A stretch of 64,000 nt of DNA. It comes from Halorubrum ezzemoulense DSM 17463. Its GTDB lineage: Archaea; Halobacteriota; Halobacteria; Halobacteriales; Haloferacaceae. The position numbers were made by a program, and so were the translations under genes. How positions within the stretch are numbered: position 1 is the stretch's first letter; every line of letters starts with the position of its first letter. The notes under the pieces are model-generated. The model was not told the origin of the DNA, ran no database searches, and saw only the letters and a list, made by a program, of their open reading frames with translations. Shown here one piece after another: positions 16,183 through 24,745 of the stretch. The stretch is taken from contig NZ_NEDJ01000005.1 in the NCBI RefSeq assembly GCF_002114285.1, positions 30,047 through 94,046 of the forward strand, read 5' to 3'.

Positions 16183-17682
16183 ATGAACGCCGGTGGGGAC
16201 TACGGCGGCGACGAACCGCGAGAGAAGTGCGGCGTCGTCGGCGTCTCGCTCGAGGACCGGGAGGCCGCGCGACCGCTGTACTACGCGCTGTACGCGCTCC
16301 AACACCGCGGCCAGGAGTCGGCCGGCATCGTCACGCACGACGGGTTCCAGCAGCACAGCCACGTCGAGCGCGGCCTCGTCGGCGACGCCTTCGAGGAGGG
16401 CGACCTCGCGTCGCTGTCGGGCGGCACGGGCATCGGCCACGTCCGCTACCCGACCGCCGGGAGCCTCGACAAGAGCTGCGCGCAGCCCTTCTCGGTGTCG
16501 TTCAAGTCCGGCTCACTCGGGCTCTCCCACAACGGGAACCTCGTCAACGCCGACGAAGTGCGCGAGGAGCTCGCGGCCGCGGGCCACGCGTTCACCTCCG
16601 ACGGCGACACCGAGGTGATCGCCCACGACCTCGCGCGGAACCTCCTCGAAGAGGACCTCGTGCGGGCGGTCAAACACACGATGAACCGCATCCACGGCTC
16701 CTACTCGCTGGCGATCACCCACGACGACACCGTGCTGGGCGTCCGCGACCCGCTTGGCAACCGCCCGCTGTGTCTCGGGAAGATCGACGGCGGCTACGTC
16801 CTCGCCAGCGAGTCGGCCGCCATCGACACGCTCGACGGGGAGCTAATCCGCGACGTCCGGCCCGGCGAGCTCGTCGTCCTCGACCCCGACGGCACCGGCT
16901 ACGACACGTATCAGTTGGTCGAGCGCGACGCGACCGCCCACTGTTTCTTCGAACACGTCTACTTCGCGCGCCCCGACTCCGTCATCGACGAGAGCCTCGT
17001 GTACGAGGTGCGCCGGAAGCTCGGCCGGAAGCTCTGGGAGGAGTCCGGCGTCGAGTCCGACGTGGTGATGCCCGTCCCCGACTCCGGGCGCGCCTTCGCC
17101 TCCGGCTACGCGGACGCGGCGGGCGAGACCACGGCCGCCGGCGAACCGCGGCCGGCGGACGACGGCGGCGTGGAGTTCGCCGAGGGGCTGATGAAGAACC
17201 GGTACGTGGGCCGGACGTTCATCATGCCGACGCAGGACGAGCGCGAGCGCGCCGTCCGGCTGAAGCTGAACCCGATCCGGTCGACCGTGGAGGGGAAGTC
17301 GGTCACCATCATCGACGACTCCATCGTCCGCGGGACGACATCGACGCAGCTCGTCGAGCTGGTCCGCGAGGCCGGCGCCGAGGAGGTCCACCTCCGGATC
17401 GGCGCGCCGCCGATCCTCGCCCCCTGCTACTTCGGCATCGACATGGCCACGCGCGACGAACTCATCGCCGCCGACGCCTCGACCGAGGAGATCCGCGAGG
17501 AGGTGGGCGCCGACTCGCTCTCGTACCTCTCCATCGACGCGGTCGCGGAGGCGCTCGGCGAGAGCCGCGCGGACCTCTGTCTCGGCTGCGTCACCGGCGA
17601 GTACCCCTTCGACGTCGAGGGCGAGGCGACCGACCGCGATGTCGACGCGCCGGTGTCGGACCCGACGCCGGCGGACGACTGA
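16183..17682 (+). CDS. purF: Amidophosphoribosyltransferase
   Basis: 499 residues. The Ntn-type glutaminase domain begins at Cys16 (REKCGVVGVSLED), which becomes the N-terminal nucleophile after removal of a 15-residue propeptide. The C-terminal phosphoribosyltransferase domain shows the PRPP loop TIIDDSIVRGTTS. It makes 5-phosphoribosylamine, the first step of purine synthesis. Cysteines near the end (LCLGCVTGEYPFD) could ligate an Fe-S cluster as in bacillus-type enzymes. The frame is open upstream to 15952 but similarity begins at the ATG at 16183. Confidence 0.95.
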   Translation: MNAGGDYGGDEPREKCGVVGVSLEDREAARPLYYALYALQHRGQESAGIVTHDGFQQHSHVERGLVGDAFEEGDLASLSGGTGIGHVRYPTAGSLDKSCAQPFSVSFKSGSLGLSHNGNLVNADEVREELAAAGHAFTSDGDTEVIAHDLARNLLEEDLVRAVKHTMNRIHGSYSLAITHDDTVLGVRDPLGNRPLCLGKIDGGYVLASESAAIDTLDGELIRDVRPGELVVLDPDGTGYDTYQLVERDATAHCFFEHVYFARPDSVIDESLVYEVRRKLGRKLWEESGVESDVVMPVPDSGRAFASGYADAAGETTAAGEPRPADDGGVEFAEGLMKNRYVGRTFIMPTQDERERAVRLKLNPIRSTVEGKSVTIIDDSIVRGTTSTQLVELVREAGAEEVHLRIGAPPILAPCYFGIDMATRDELIAADASTEEIREEVGADSLSYLSIDAVAEALGESRADLCLGCVTGEYPFDVEGEATDRDVDAPVSDPTPADD

Positions 17683-17750
17683 CCCTTCCGACTCGGCGCC
17701 GGCCCCGCACACGTTCGCCGCCGGGCCGCCCGCTCGGAACGTATCGGGGG

Positions 17751-17758
17751 CTTAAATA
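17751..17758 (+). promoter_or_regulatory. TATA box of the halocyanin gene
   Basis: CTTAAATA lies 24-31 bases before the ATG at 17782, consistent with a leaderless transcript. Confidence 0.6.
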
Positions 17759-17781
17759 CGATCACGGTCAGAGGTGCGAGC

Positions 17782-18477
17782 ATGACAGGGAACACCGACG
17801 CCGCCGAGGACGACGCCGCGTCGATGAGCCGCCGCGGATTCTTCCGCGCCGGGGCCGCCGGAGCGGCGGTCGCGGCGGGGGTCGCGGCCGGAAGCGGGAC
17901 CGCCGCCGCCCAGTACGACGGGTGGCTCGAGGGCGTCAGCAACTACGACGGTACTCACGACTACCGCGGGCAGGACGAGGTCACCGTCTCGGTCGGCGCG
18001 GGCGAGAACGGGCTCCGCTTCGGCCCCGCCGCCATCCTCATCGACCCGGGCGCGACCGTCGTCTGGGAGTGGACCGGACAGGGCGGCGGTCACAACGTCG
18101 TCGCGGACGATGGCACGTTCGACAGCGGCTCGCCCGTCTCGGAGGAGGGCACGACCTTCGAGTACACCTTCGAGGACGCGAGCGACGGCGACACGTTCAA
18201 TTACCTCTGTGAACCCCACCGGGCGGTCGGAATGAAGGGCGTCGTGGCTGTCGGGTCCGTCGACGACGACCTCGTCGACCCGCAGGCCGAGGGCGGCTCC
18301 GGCAGCGGCGGTGGCTCTGGCGGCGACGGTGGCTCCAGGAGCGGCGACTCGGGCGGGTCCGACGGCGGTCTCTCCGCGAGCGACATCGGAACGCTGGCGC
18401 TCGGGTTCGGCTTCGCCGGCGCGCTGCTCGTCCCGCTGTTCTACGCGGCACACAAGAAGGCAGAGCGGAACGCGTAG
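17782..18477 (+). CDS. Halocyanin-type blue copper protein, Tat-exported and membrane-anchored
   Basis: 231 residues. A twin-arginine signal (SRRGFF at about 16-21, then an Ala/Gly-rich hydrophobic stretch) directs export. The cupredoxin domain holds the type-1 copper ligands His about 104 (GGGHNVV), Cys about 143, His about 146 and Met about 151 (YLCEPHRAVGMKG). A Gly/Ser linker near 175-200 leads to a C-terminal membrane helix and a KKAER tail that anchors it outside the cell. Halocyanins carry electrons between respiratory complexes. It faces a convergent DUF420 gene, a family often near terminal oxidase genes. Confidence 0.92.
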   Translation: MTGNTDAAEDDAASMSRRGFFRAGAAGAAVAAGVAAGSGTAAAQYDGWLEGVSNYDGTHDYRGQDEVTVSVGAGENGLRFGPAAILIDPGATVVWEWTGQGGGHNVVADDGTFDSGSPVSEEGTTFEYTFEDASDGDTFNYLCEPHRAVGMKGVVAVGSVDDDLVDPQAEGGSGSGGGSGGDGGSRSGDSGGSDGGLSASDIGTLALGFGFAGALLVPLFYAAHKKAERNA

Positions 18478-18497
18478 TCCTCTTCTCGCGTCTTTCC

Positions 18498-19058
18498 TCA
18501 GTAGATGTGGTACAGCAGCAGGTACACGCCGATCCCCATCGTGAAGGAGATCAGCCAGAGGACGGCGCCGACGAACCCGACCTGCGAGTGCCGCGTCTGA
18601 TAGAGGTCCGCGTACGGGCGCGTCGCCGAGAGGAACAGCGCGTGGAAGACGAAGGGGACGCAGACGATCGCGAGCAGGATGTGGATCGCGAGGAAGGGGA
18701 GGTACACGTACGAGTAGACGAGCTCCGGCCCGGGGAACTCGGTGGTGCCGACGTGGATCAGTCGGTAGAGGTACGCCCCGAGGAACGCGGCGAACAGCGC
18801 GAACGAGGTCACCATGAAGTTCCGATGACGCGTCACGTTCCCGCGGGAGATCGCCCGCCAGCCGAGCAGGATCGTTGCGATCGCCGTCGCGGAGACGGCG
18901 GCGTTGAAGTGCGGGATCGCGGCGAGGACGGCGTCGCTCGCGCGCGGGAGCAGCGAACTCGGGATCACGCCGCCCACCGCGCCGAAGACGAGCGCGAGCG
19001 CGACGCCGGAGGCGACGGCGGTCAACACGGAGACGTTCTCGCGGGCCCAGTCGGACAT
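18498..19058 (-). CDS. DUF420 family membrane protein
   Basis: 186 residues with about five membrane segments, beginning MSDWARENVSVLTA. The core HRNFMVTSFALFAAFLGAYLY and later HILLAIVCVPFVFHAL are typical of DUF420 (YozB-like) proteins, which are often encoded near heme-copper oxidases and cytochrome assembly genes. Conserved histidines in the helices may hold heme or metal; the role is unproven. The open frame runs upstream to 19385 through the tRNA region, which is not coding. Confidence 0.88.
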   Translation of the reverse strand: MSDWARENVSVLTAVASGVALALVFGAVGGVIPSSLLPRASDAVLAAIPHFNAAVSATAIATILLGWRAISRGNVTRHRNFMVTSFALFAAFLGAYLYRLIHVGTTEFPGPELVYSYVYLPFLAIHILLAIVCVPFVFHALFLSATRPYADLYQTRHSQVGFVGAVLWLISFTMGIGVYLLLYHIY

Positions 19059-19195
19059 GCCAGGACGGAGGGACGCGACCCCCAAACGCGTGCCGGTTGC
19101 GGTCGACGCGTTCCGGTCGCGGTCGCCGGATCGGGACGGCGGCGCGCCGCCCGCCGGTCTGCGAAACCCCGGCACGGCTCCCTCGAATGGAAGGG

Positions 19196-19203
19196 CTTTT
19201 AAT
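19196..19203 (+). promoter_or_regulatory. Promoter TATA box of tRNA-Leu
   Basis: CTTTTAAT about 40-47 bases before the mature 5' end, the usual arrangement for a haloarchaeal tRNA with a short 5' leader. Confidence 0.55.
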
Positions 19204-19242
19204 TGGGGACAGGGTACGTGGAGACGCGACAGAACACCGCGA

Positions 19243-19327
19243 GCGTGGGTAGCCAAGCCAGGCCAACGGCGCAGCGTTGAGGGCGCTGTCCTGTAGAGGT
19301 CCGCCGGTTCAAATCCGGTCCCACGCA
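19243..19327 (+). tRNA. tRNA-Leu (GAG)
   Basis: 85 nt class II tRNA. The acceptor stem GCGTGGG pairs with CCCACGC, followed by discriminator A at 19327. The anticodon stem CAGCG/CGCTG closes a loop TTGAGGG with anticodon GAG, and there is a long variable arm and a T-arm GCCGG-TTCAAAT-CCGGT. CCA is not encoded and no intron is present. Confidence 0.95.
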
Positions 19328-19355
19328 TCGCTCGGGGCACACCCCCACCGATGCC

Positions 19356-19378
19356 GGTGTTGTCTCTACGACAGCACC
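19356..19378 (+). other. Stem-loop downstream of tRNA-Leu
   Basis: GGTGTTGTC and GACAGCACC form a 9-bp stem (one G-U) with a 5-nt loop, 28 bases after the tRNA. It could be a processing or termination signal. The rest of 19328-19469 shows no gene. Confidence 0.35.
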
Positions 19379-19469
19379 CACGCACAATTCCTTTCGATGC
19401 TACGTAAGAAGTGACGACTACGATCGGAATGCTACGGTGGTGAACTGCCCCACAGCCCCGGCCGCTCGG

Positions 19470-19808
19470 TTATAAATCGTTACTCGTGGACCGGCGGCGA
19501 CCACCTCCAAAGCCCCAGTCGCGAGGGCGGCGCAGGCGACGTAAGCACCGTTGTGAGTGAGCGAAGCGAACGAACGAGGAGCGCAGCGAGCGTGCGCCGC
19601 CCTCGCGACTGCCCGTTTGAGTCCCGCCCAGCACAGCACCGCGCCTCACGCCTCCCCAGCCTCGTCACCGGACGACGCCCGGTTGTAAGCGAGAGCGGGG
19701 CTCTCGCCCTGTCGGTGGTCCGGAGCGAAGCGGAGGACCACCGACTCCCTCGCGTGTGCTGGCTTCGCGGCCGCCGGGGGCGGTCGATCGCAGGCACGCG
19801 CCACCGCA
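19470..19808 (+). repeat. Dispersed ~300-bp hairpin element, copy A
   Basis: First of three related non-coding elements. In order it has: TTATAA (19470); box 1 CACCTCCAAAGCCC (19502); a perfect 19-bp inverted repeat 19516-19534 / 19593-19611 enclosing a 58-nt loop; a TTTGAGTCCC box (19616); box 2, a 23-nt sequence CCTCACGCCTCCCCAGCCTC+GTC at 19644-19666 identical in all copies; a variable part; box 3 CGACTCCCTCGCGTGTGC (19742-19759); and a closing GCACGCGCC (19795-19803). Together with the tRNA trailer it fills the 560-base gap before gatE. Open frames here (Ser-Glu-Arg repeats) are artefacts. Confidence 0.8.
19516..19611. repeat. Perfect 19-bp inverted repeat with 58-nt loop (element A)
   Basis: Left arm 19516-19534 (CAGTCGCGAGGGCGGCGCA) and right arm 19593-19611 are exact reverse complements. 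The loop is 58 nt, the same length as in copy C, but its sequence is in the opposite orientation relative to the flanking boxes. Confidence 0.9.
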
Positions 19809-19887
19809 TCGGCTGTTTGTTGCTGATTGTCGCCTCGCCCGCGCGAACTGCCACCCTTTTAGTCGCGCGCCGTCGGAGTGTGGCGTA

Positions 19888-21771
19888 ATGAGTACGGACG
19901 CGACCCCCGAGTACGACTACGAGGAACTGGGGCTCGTCGCCGGGCTGGAGATCCACCAGCAGCTCGACACCGAGACCAAGCTGTTCTGCGACTCCCCGAC
20001 CGTCGAGCGCGACCCCGACGAGTCCGACCGGTCGATCACCCGACAGCTCCACCCGACGAAGAGCGAACTGGGCGAGCTGGACGACGCCGCGATGGAAGAG
20101 AGCCGCGTCGACCGCGAGTTCACCTATCTCGCGTACGACACGACCTGCCTCGTCGAGGAGGACGACGAACCGCCCCGCCGCGTCGACGGCGAGGCGCTCT
20201 CCGTGGCGCTCCAGATCGCCGACCTGCTCGACCTCTCGGTCGTCGACCAGGCGCACGTCATGCGGAAGCTCGTCATCGACGGCTCGAACACCTCCGGCTT
20301 CCAGCGCTCGATCCTCCTCGGGCAGGACGGCGAGATCGAGACGGAGTCCGGGTCGGTGTCGGTCGTCGACCTCATGCTCGAAGAGGAGTCCGCGAAGCGC
20401 GTCGAAGAGACGGACGACGGCGTCGTCTACTCGCTCGACCGGCTCGGCGTCCCCCTCGTCGAGATCGGGACGGGCCCGGACATCCGCAGCCCGGAGGGCG
20501 CGCGGCAGGCCGCCGAGCGCATCGGGATGCTGCTTCGCTCGACGGGTGCGGTCAAGCGCGGGCTCGGCACCATCCGGCAGGACGTGAACGTCTCCATCGC
20601 CGACGGCGCGCGCGTCGAGGTGAAGGGCGTTCAGGACCTCCAAGGGATCGAGGACATCGTCCGCGGCGAGGTGGGCCGACAGGCGGAGCTGCTCGAAATC
20701 CGCGACGAACTCCGCGAACGCGACGCGAGCGTCGGCGACGTGACGGACGCGACCGACGTCTTCGCCGACACCGAGTCGGGCGTCATCCGCGGCGCGCTCG
20801 ACTCTGGCGGGAAGGTCACCGCGGTCCCGCTGTTCGGGTTCGACGGCCTCGTTGGCCGCGAACTCCAGCCCGACCGCCGGCTCGGCACGGAGCTGTCGGA
20901 CCACGCGAAGCGCCACGGCGCGGGCGGCATCTTCCACACCGACGAACTGCCGGCGTACGGCGTCACCGAGGCGGAGGTCGACGCGCTACGCGATGCGGTC
21001 GGCGCGGGCGAGGCGGACGCGGTCGCCATCGTCGCGGCCGACCCGGAGACCGCCGACCTCGCGATCGAGGCGGCTGCGGAGCGCGCCGAGGCCGCGATGG
21101 AGGGCGTCCCCGAGGAGACCCGCGGCGCGAACGACGACGGCACGACCCGCTACCTCCGCCCCCTCCCGGGCGCCGCGCGGATGTACCCCGAGACGGACGT
21201 GCCGCCGGTGGAACCGGACCCCTCGGACGTGGAGACGCCGGAACTCCTCGACGAGAAGGCCGAACGGTACGCCGACGAGTTCGGCCTCGACGCCGGGCTC
21301 GCCGAGCAGGTCGCGTTCGGCCAGCGGTTCCCGCTGTTCGAGGCGGCGGTCGACCGCGGCGTCGACCCCACCTTCGCTGCGACGACGCTGGAGTCGACGA
21401 CGACGGAGATCCGGCGCGACGGCGCGCCCGTCGAGCACCTCACCGACGACCACTTCCTCGCGCTGTTCGACCTCGTCGAGTCGGGCGACCTCGCGAAGGA
21501 GGGCGTCCCCGAGGTGCTGACGACGCTCGCCGAGGACCCCGATCTGACGGCGAGCGAGGCCGTCGAGGCGGCGGGCCTCTCGGGCGTGAGCGAGGCGGAG
21601 GTCCGCGAGGCGGTCGTTGAGGTCGTCGAGCGCAATGCGGACCAGATCGAGGCCGAGGGGATGGGGGCGTTCTCCGGGCTGATGGGCGAGGCGATGGGCG
21701 CGCTCCGCGGGAAGGCCGACGGGGAGGTCGTCTCCGACGTGCTTCGCGAGGAGATCGGCAAGCGCTCGTAA
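19888..21771 (+). CDS. gatE: Glu-tRNA(Gln) amidotransferase subunit E
   Basis: 627 residues. It opens with the GatB/GatE signature LGLVAGLEIHQQLDTETKLFC, and QDVNVSIADGARVEVKGVQ follows near residue 230. An inserted domain of about 120 residues (about 270-400), resembling the bacterial AspRS insertion domain, distinguishes GatE from GatB. The C-terminal YqeY-like tail ends near AFSGLMGEAMGALRGKADGE. With GatD it converts Glu-tRNA(Gln) to Gln-tRNA(Gln), the archaeal route to glutamine decoding. gatD is not adjacent. Confidence 0.95.
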   Translation: MSTDATPEYDYEELGLVAGLEIHQQLDTETKLFCDSPTVERDPDESDRSITRQLHPTKSELGELDDAAMEESRVDREFTYLAYDTTCLVEEDDEPPRRVDGEALSVALQIADLLDLSVVDQAHVMRKLVIDGSNTSGFQRSILLGQDGEIETESGSVSVVDLMLEEESAKRVEETDDGVVYSLDRLGVPLVEIGTGPDIRSPEGARQAAERIGMLLRSTGAVKRGLGTIRQDVNVSIADGARVEVKGVQDLQGIEDIVRGEVGRQAELLEIRDELRERDASVGDVTDATDVFADTESGVIRGALDSGGKVTAVPLFGFDGLVGRELQPDRRLGTELSDHAKRHGAGGIFHTDELPAYGVTEAEVDALRDAVGAGEADAVAIVAADPETADLAIEAAAERAEAAMEGVPEETRGANDDGTTRYLRPLPGAARMYPETDVPPVEPDPSDVETPELLDEKAERYADEFGLDAGLAEQVAFGQRFPLFEAAVDRGVDPTFAATTLESTTTEIRRDGAPVEHLTDDHFLALFDLVESGDLAKEGVPEVLTTLAEDPDLTASEAVEAAGLSGVSEAEVREAVVEVVERNADQIEAEGMGAFSGLMGEAMGALRGKADGEVVSDVLREEIGKRS

Positions 21772-21849
21772 CGCGTTCCGCGCGTCCCACACCGGTTAGG
21801 CCCCCTCTTTACGTGGCGCGAGTCCGTTATCGGAATTGAGGGTCATTTG

Positions 21850-22374
21850 ATGGCAGACTCGCCTGTGGTCGACCAGTCGGACGATTCGTCCGCGTCGGAC
21901 CGCGCGCCCGACCCGGCCGAGACGCAGACGGTCAGCGGCCGCGTCTCGGAGGTGACGAACCGCTTCGTTCACGCCGTCGAACTCGCCGCCGCGGCGCTGT
22001 TCGCGCTCCTGTTCGGTATCGGCGTCGTCGACCTCGCGATCCAGATCGTTGAGTCCGTCCCGACGGGAGAGATCACGAACCCGGAAGTGGTCATCGGCTT
22101 CATCGAGACGGGCCTCCTGCTGCTCATCATCGTCGAGGTGTACCAGACGGTCGTCGCGTACATCGAACAGAGCGACACCAGGCGGATCGTCAGGCTGGTG
22201 ATCTACACCGGCGTCATCGCGATGGTCCGGAAGGTGATCATCTTCCGCACCACCGAGTACCCCTCGACGCAGGACGCGCTGTTCGCCGCCGTCTCCTACG
22301 GGACCGTAATGCTCGGGCTCGTGCTGCTGTTGTACGTCGAGCGCTCTGTCGGCGCCTCGCTGACGCCCGAGTGA
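21850..22374 (+). CDS. PsiE-family membrane protein
   Basis: 174 residues with an acidic, disordered N-terminus of about 50 residues and four hydrophobic segments. The blocks NRFVHAVELAAAALFALLFG and IEQSDTRRIVRLVIYTGVIA match the phosphate-starvation-inducible PsiE family, whose biochemical role is unknown. A TTG codon lies directly before the ATG at 21850; I chose the ATG. It follows gatE by 78 bases and converges on the Lrp regulator with a 7-base gap. Confidence 0.82.
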   Translation: MADSPVVDQSDDSSASDRAPDPAETQTVSGRVSEVTNRFVHAVELAAAALFALLFGIGVVDLAIQIVESVPTGEITNPEVVIGFIETGLLLLIIVEVYQTVVAYIEQSDTRRIVRLVIYTGVIAMVRKVIIFRTTEYPSTQDALFAAVSYGTVMLGLVLLLYVERSVGASLTPE

Positions 22375-22381
22375 GCCGCCG

Positions 22382-22864
22382 TCACTCGGTCAGCTCCTCG
22401 ATCAACGTGTCGAGGTCGTACGTCGCCGGCGCGCGCGGCTCGTCGCGCAGCGCCGCGATGGTGAACGTCGAGTTCGTGCGCTCGACCTCGGGGATCGCCT
22501 CGAAGTCGCTGATGAGCCGCTCGACGGTGTCCGACGAGGAGAGTCGCGCGAGGACGACGAAGTCCGTCTCGCCCATCGTGAAGAACGCCTCCGTGACGCC
22601 CTCCACCGCCAGCAGCTCGTCCGCGAACTCCTCGTACGGACCCTCGTAGCTCGCGAGCACCTCGACGATGACGGTGACGCCGAGCCCGAGCGCCTCGTGG
22701 TCGAGGTCGTACAGGTCGTTCTCGATGACGCCGTCCTCCCGGAGGTTGTTCAGTCGGTAGTGGATCGTCGACACCGGAATCCCGGTCTCCTCGTGGAGCC
22801 GCTCCGGGCTCCCGGTACCGAGATCGGATATCGCCTTCAACAGCCGCACGTCGCGCTCGTCCAT
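22382..22864 (-). CDS. Lrp/AsnC-family transcriptional regulator
   Basis: 160 residues. The N-terminal winged helix-turn-helix (MDERDVRLLKAISDLGTGSP ... STIHYRLNNLREDGVI) is followed by the AsnC/RAM ligand-binding domain (VEGVTEAFFTMGETDFVVLA). Such proteins form octamers and sense amino acids or related metabolites. The divergent DMT transporter is a likely target. A TATA box lies 27 bases upstream and a perfect palindrome further upstream suggests autoregulation. Confidence 0.92.
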   Translation of the reverse strand: MDERDVRLLKAISDLGTGSPERLHEETGIPVSTIHYRLNNLREDGVIENDLYDLDHEALGLGVTVIVEVLASYEGPYEEFADELLAVEGVTEAFFTMGETDFVVLARLSSSDTVERLISDFEAIPEVERTNSTFTIAALRDEPRAPATYDLDTLIEELTE

Positions 22865-22890
22865 ACCCCCGGATCGACCCCCGACCGGTT

Positions 22891-22897
22891 GTATATG
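22891..22897 (-). promoter_or_regulatory. TATA box of the Lrp-family gene
   Basis: CATATAC on the minus strand, 27-33 bases before the ATG at 22864, in a GC-rich context. Confidence 0.55.
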
Positions 22898-22910
22898 TCG
22901 ACCGACAGGG

Positions 22911-22926
22911 TTGGAGGATACTCCAA
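22911..22926. promoter_or_regulatory. Palindrome TTGGAG-GATA-CTCCAA: candidate Lrp operator
   Basis: Perfect 6-base arms around a 4-base spacer, 47-62 bases upstream of the Lrp-family start and between it and the divergent transporter. The position upstream of the TATA/BRE fits autoregulation or shared control. No binding data. Confidence 0.5.
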
Positions 22927-23011
22927 GATGTCGGCGCCGTTCGGGGCTCGAATCGGATCTAATTCGTATGTCTGATTCTTCGTTTCGAATAACGCACTAT
23001 CCGAGAGAATA

Positions 23012-23018
23012 GTTTAAC
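23012..23018 (+). promoter_or_regulatory. Promoter of the DMT transporter gene
   Basis: GTTTAAC lies 30-36 bases before the GTG start at 23048 within an AT-rich stretch, a reasonable TATA box. Confidence 0.45.
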
Positions 23019-23047
23019 TACGTCTACGTCTTTCGAATTCATAACCA

Positions 23048-23983
23048 GTGAATCTCAGAAACCTCCTCTCTACTCCGGAAGCGGTCGTCGCCGCGTTCCT
23101 GCTGCTCGCAACGCTCTGGGGCACGTCCTTCGTCGCGATCGAGGCCGGCCTCCACTACTTCCCGCCGCTGTTGTTCGCCGGCGTCAGGTACGTCGTCGCC
23201 GGCGCGGTCGTGCTGGGCTACGCCGCGGTCGCCGCGGACCGGTGGATCCCGCGGGGCCGCGACGAGTGGCTCGGCGTCGCCGTCGCGGGCACGTTCGTGA
23301 TCGCGGCGTATCACGGGTTCCTCTACCTCGGCGAGATCCGGATCTCCGGCGCGGTCGCCGCGGTCGTCGTGAGCCTCTCGCCGGTGTTGACTGCCGTCTT
23401 CGCGGCCGCGCTCCTCCCGAACGAACGCCTCGGCCCCGTCGAAATCGGCGGGTTCGCGCTCGGCGTCATCGGCGTGGCCGTGATCGCCGACCCGGCCGCG
23501 GCCGGGCTGGGCAGCGCGGCGGTCGTCGGCGTCGCGCTCGCGTTCGCCGGCGCGGCCGCCTTCTCTCTGGGCGCCGTCCTGCTGCGCCCGCTCCGCACCG
23601 ACCTCCCGATCGCCGCGCTTCAGGGCTGGGCGATGGTGATCGGAGCCGGGCAGCTGCTCGTCGCGGCCGCCGCGATCGGCGAGTCGCCCGCCGCGATCGC
23701 CTGGAACCAGACGGCGATCGCCTCGCTCGCGTATCTGACGCTGCTCTCCGGCGTGGTCGCGTTCCTCCTGTACTTCGCGCTGCTCGACGCGGTCGGCCCG
23801 TCGCAGCTCCACCTCGTCGGCTACGCCGAGCCCGTCGTCGCCGCGGTCGGTAGCTGGGCCCTGCTCGGTCACCTCGTCGACGCCGAGGCGCTGATCGGGT
23901 TCGTCGCGATCCTCGCCGGCTTCCTCGTCTTAGAGCGCCGCGAGATTGCCGACTACGTCGGCGTCGACCGGTTGCGAGAGTAG
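23048..23983 (+). CDS. EamA/DMT-superfamily transporter
   Basis: 311 residues with about ten membrane helices in two EamA halves. The opening FLLLATLWGTSFVAIEAGL and the mid-chain repeat are typical of drug/metabolite exporters. Conserved elements ALLPNERLGPVEIGGFALGVIGV (end of half 1) and the second-half equivalent WALLGHLVDAEALIGFVAILAGFLVL are visible. It starts at GTG. Divergent from the Lrp gene, so it may export an amino acid under Lrp control; the substrate cannot be read from sequence. Confidence 0.88.
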   Translation: MNLRNLLSTPEAVVAAFLLLATLWGTSFVAIEAGLHYFPPLLFAGVRYVVAGAVVLGYAAVAADRWIPRGRDEWLGVAVAGTFVIAAYHGFLYLGEIRISGAVAAVVVSLSPVLTAVFAAALLPNERLGPVEIGGFALGVIGVAVIADPAAAGLGSAAVVGVALAFAGAAAFSLGAVLLRPLRTDLPIAALQGWAMVIGAGQLLVAAAAIGESPAAIAWNQTAIASLAYLTLLSGVVAFLLYFALLDAVGPSQLHLVGYAEPVVAAVGSWALLGHLVDAEALIGFVAILAGFLVLERREIADYVGVDRLRE

Positions 23984-24043
23984 CGGCTCACGGAGACGCC
24001 TCTCGCGGGTTCCGGTCGTTCACCCCTCGCGGATTTCGGCGAC

Positions 24044-24607
24044 TCACCCCTCCACGTCTCGGCTCAGCCCCGCGCGGAGGTCGCGGCCGAAGTAGTGGCC
24101 GAGCAGCGCGAGCACCAGCCCGACGCCCCCGCCGACCGCGACGAGCGGGAGCCCCCACTGCGAGAGGTAGTCGATCCCGATCGGGAGGAAGCCAACGCCG
24201 AGGACGCTCGTCACCGCGCTCGCCGCGCCCGCGGCGGCGCCGGCGGTCCCGGTCTCGACGTAGCGGCGCGCCGACAGCACAAGGCCGAGCAGGAACGCGG
24301 CGACGAACACGCCGCCCGCGGTCCCGACCGTCCCGCCGATGAGCGGGATCAGGCCGCCGACGAACACGCCGACCGCGACCGCGACGAGCGCGAGACCGAA
24401 CGCCTTCGCCGAGAACCACCGCCCCGAGACGCCGACCCGGCCGGCGTCCCCGGAGCCGGCCTCGCTCCCCGCCGTCGGCCCGGCGCCCGCGGCCCCGCCG
24501 GCGTCGGCCTCTGACTCTCCCTCGCCGCCCGCGAGGTCGTCGTCGAGGAGGTCGTCGAGGTCGTCCATCGGGTCGTCGGACGACTCGCGCTCCTTGGAGG
24601 GTTGCAT
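24044..24607 (-). CDS. Haloarchaeal membrane protein of unknown function
   Basis: 187 residues. The first ~65 are acidic and low-complexity (MDDLDDLLDDDL, then Gly/Ala/Ser/Glu). The rest holds four hydrophobic segments rich in Gly and Ala (GLALVAVAVGVFVGGLIPLIGG onwards), ending in a short polar tail. I do not recognise a family. It converges on the DMT transporter with a gap of about 60 bases. Confidence 0.7.
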   Translation of the reverse strand: MQPSKERESSDDPMDDLDDLLDDDLAGGEGESEADAGGAAGAGPTAGSEAGSGDAGRVGVSGRWFSAKAFGLALVAVAVGVFVGGLIPLIGGTVGTAGGVFVAAFLLGLVLSARRYVETGTAGAAAGAASAVTSVLGVGFLPIGIDYLSQWGLPLVAVGGGVGLVLALLGHYFGRDLRAGLSRDVEG

Positions 24608-24745
24608 ACCGGACCGTTCGGGCCCGCGGACTTGGCTTTTGTGCCGCGAGCGGTGTCGTCACGCTTTCCGCGCGCGGTCGCGTGCCACGCGCTACCGTTC
24701 GCCGTTTCACCGGAAACGCGGTGTGGCCCGGCGCGGTCGCGGCCG

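Noticed and set aside
19560..19640. Open reading frame with Ser-Glu-Arg repeats
   Set aside because: It is the loop and arms of the dispersed hairpin element read as protein; similar frames recur in copies B and C in other contexts, without conserved starts.
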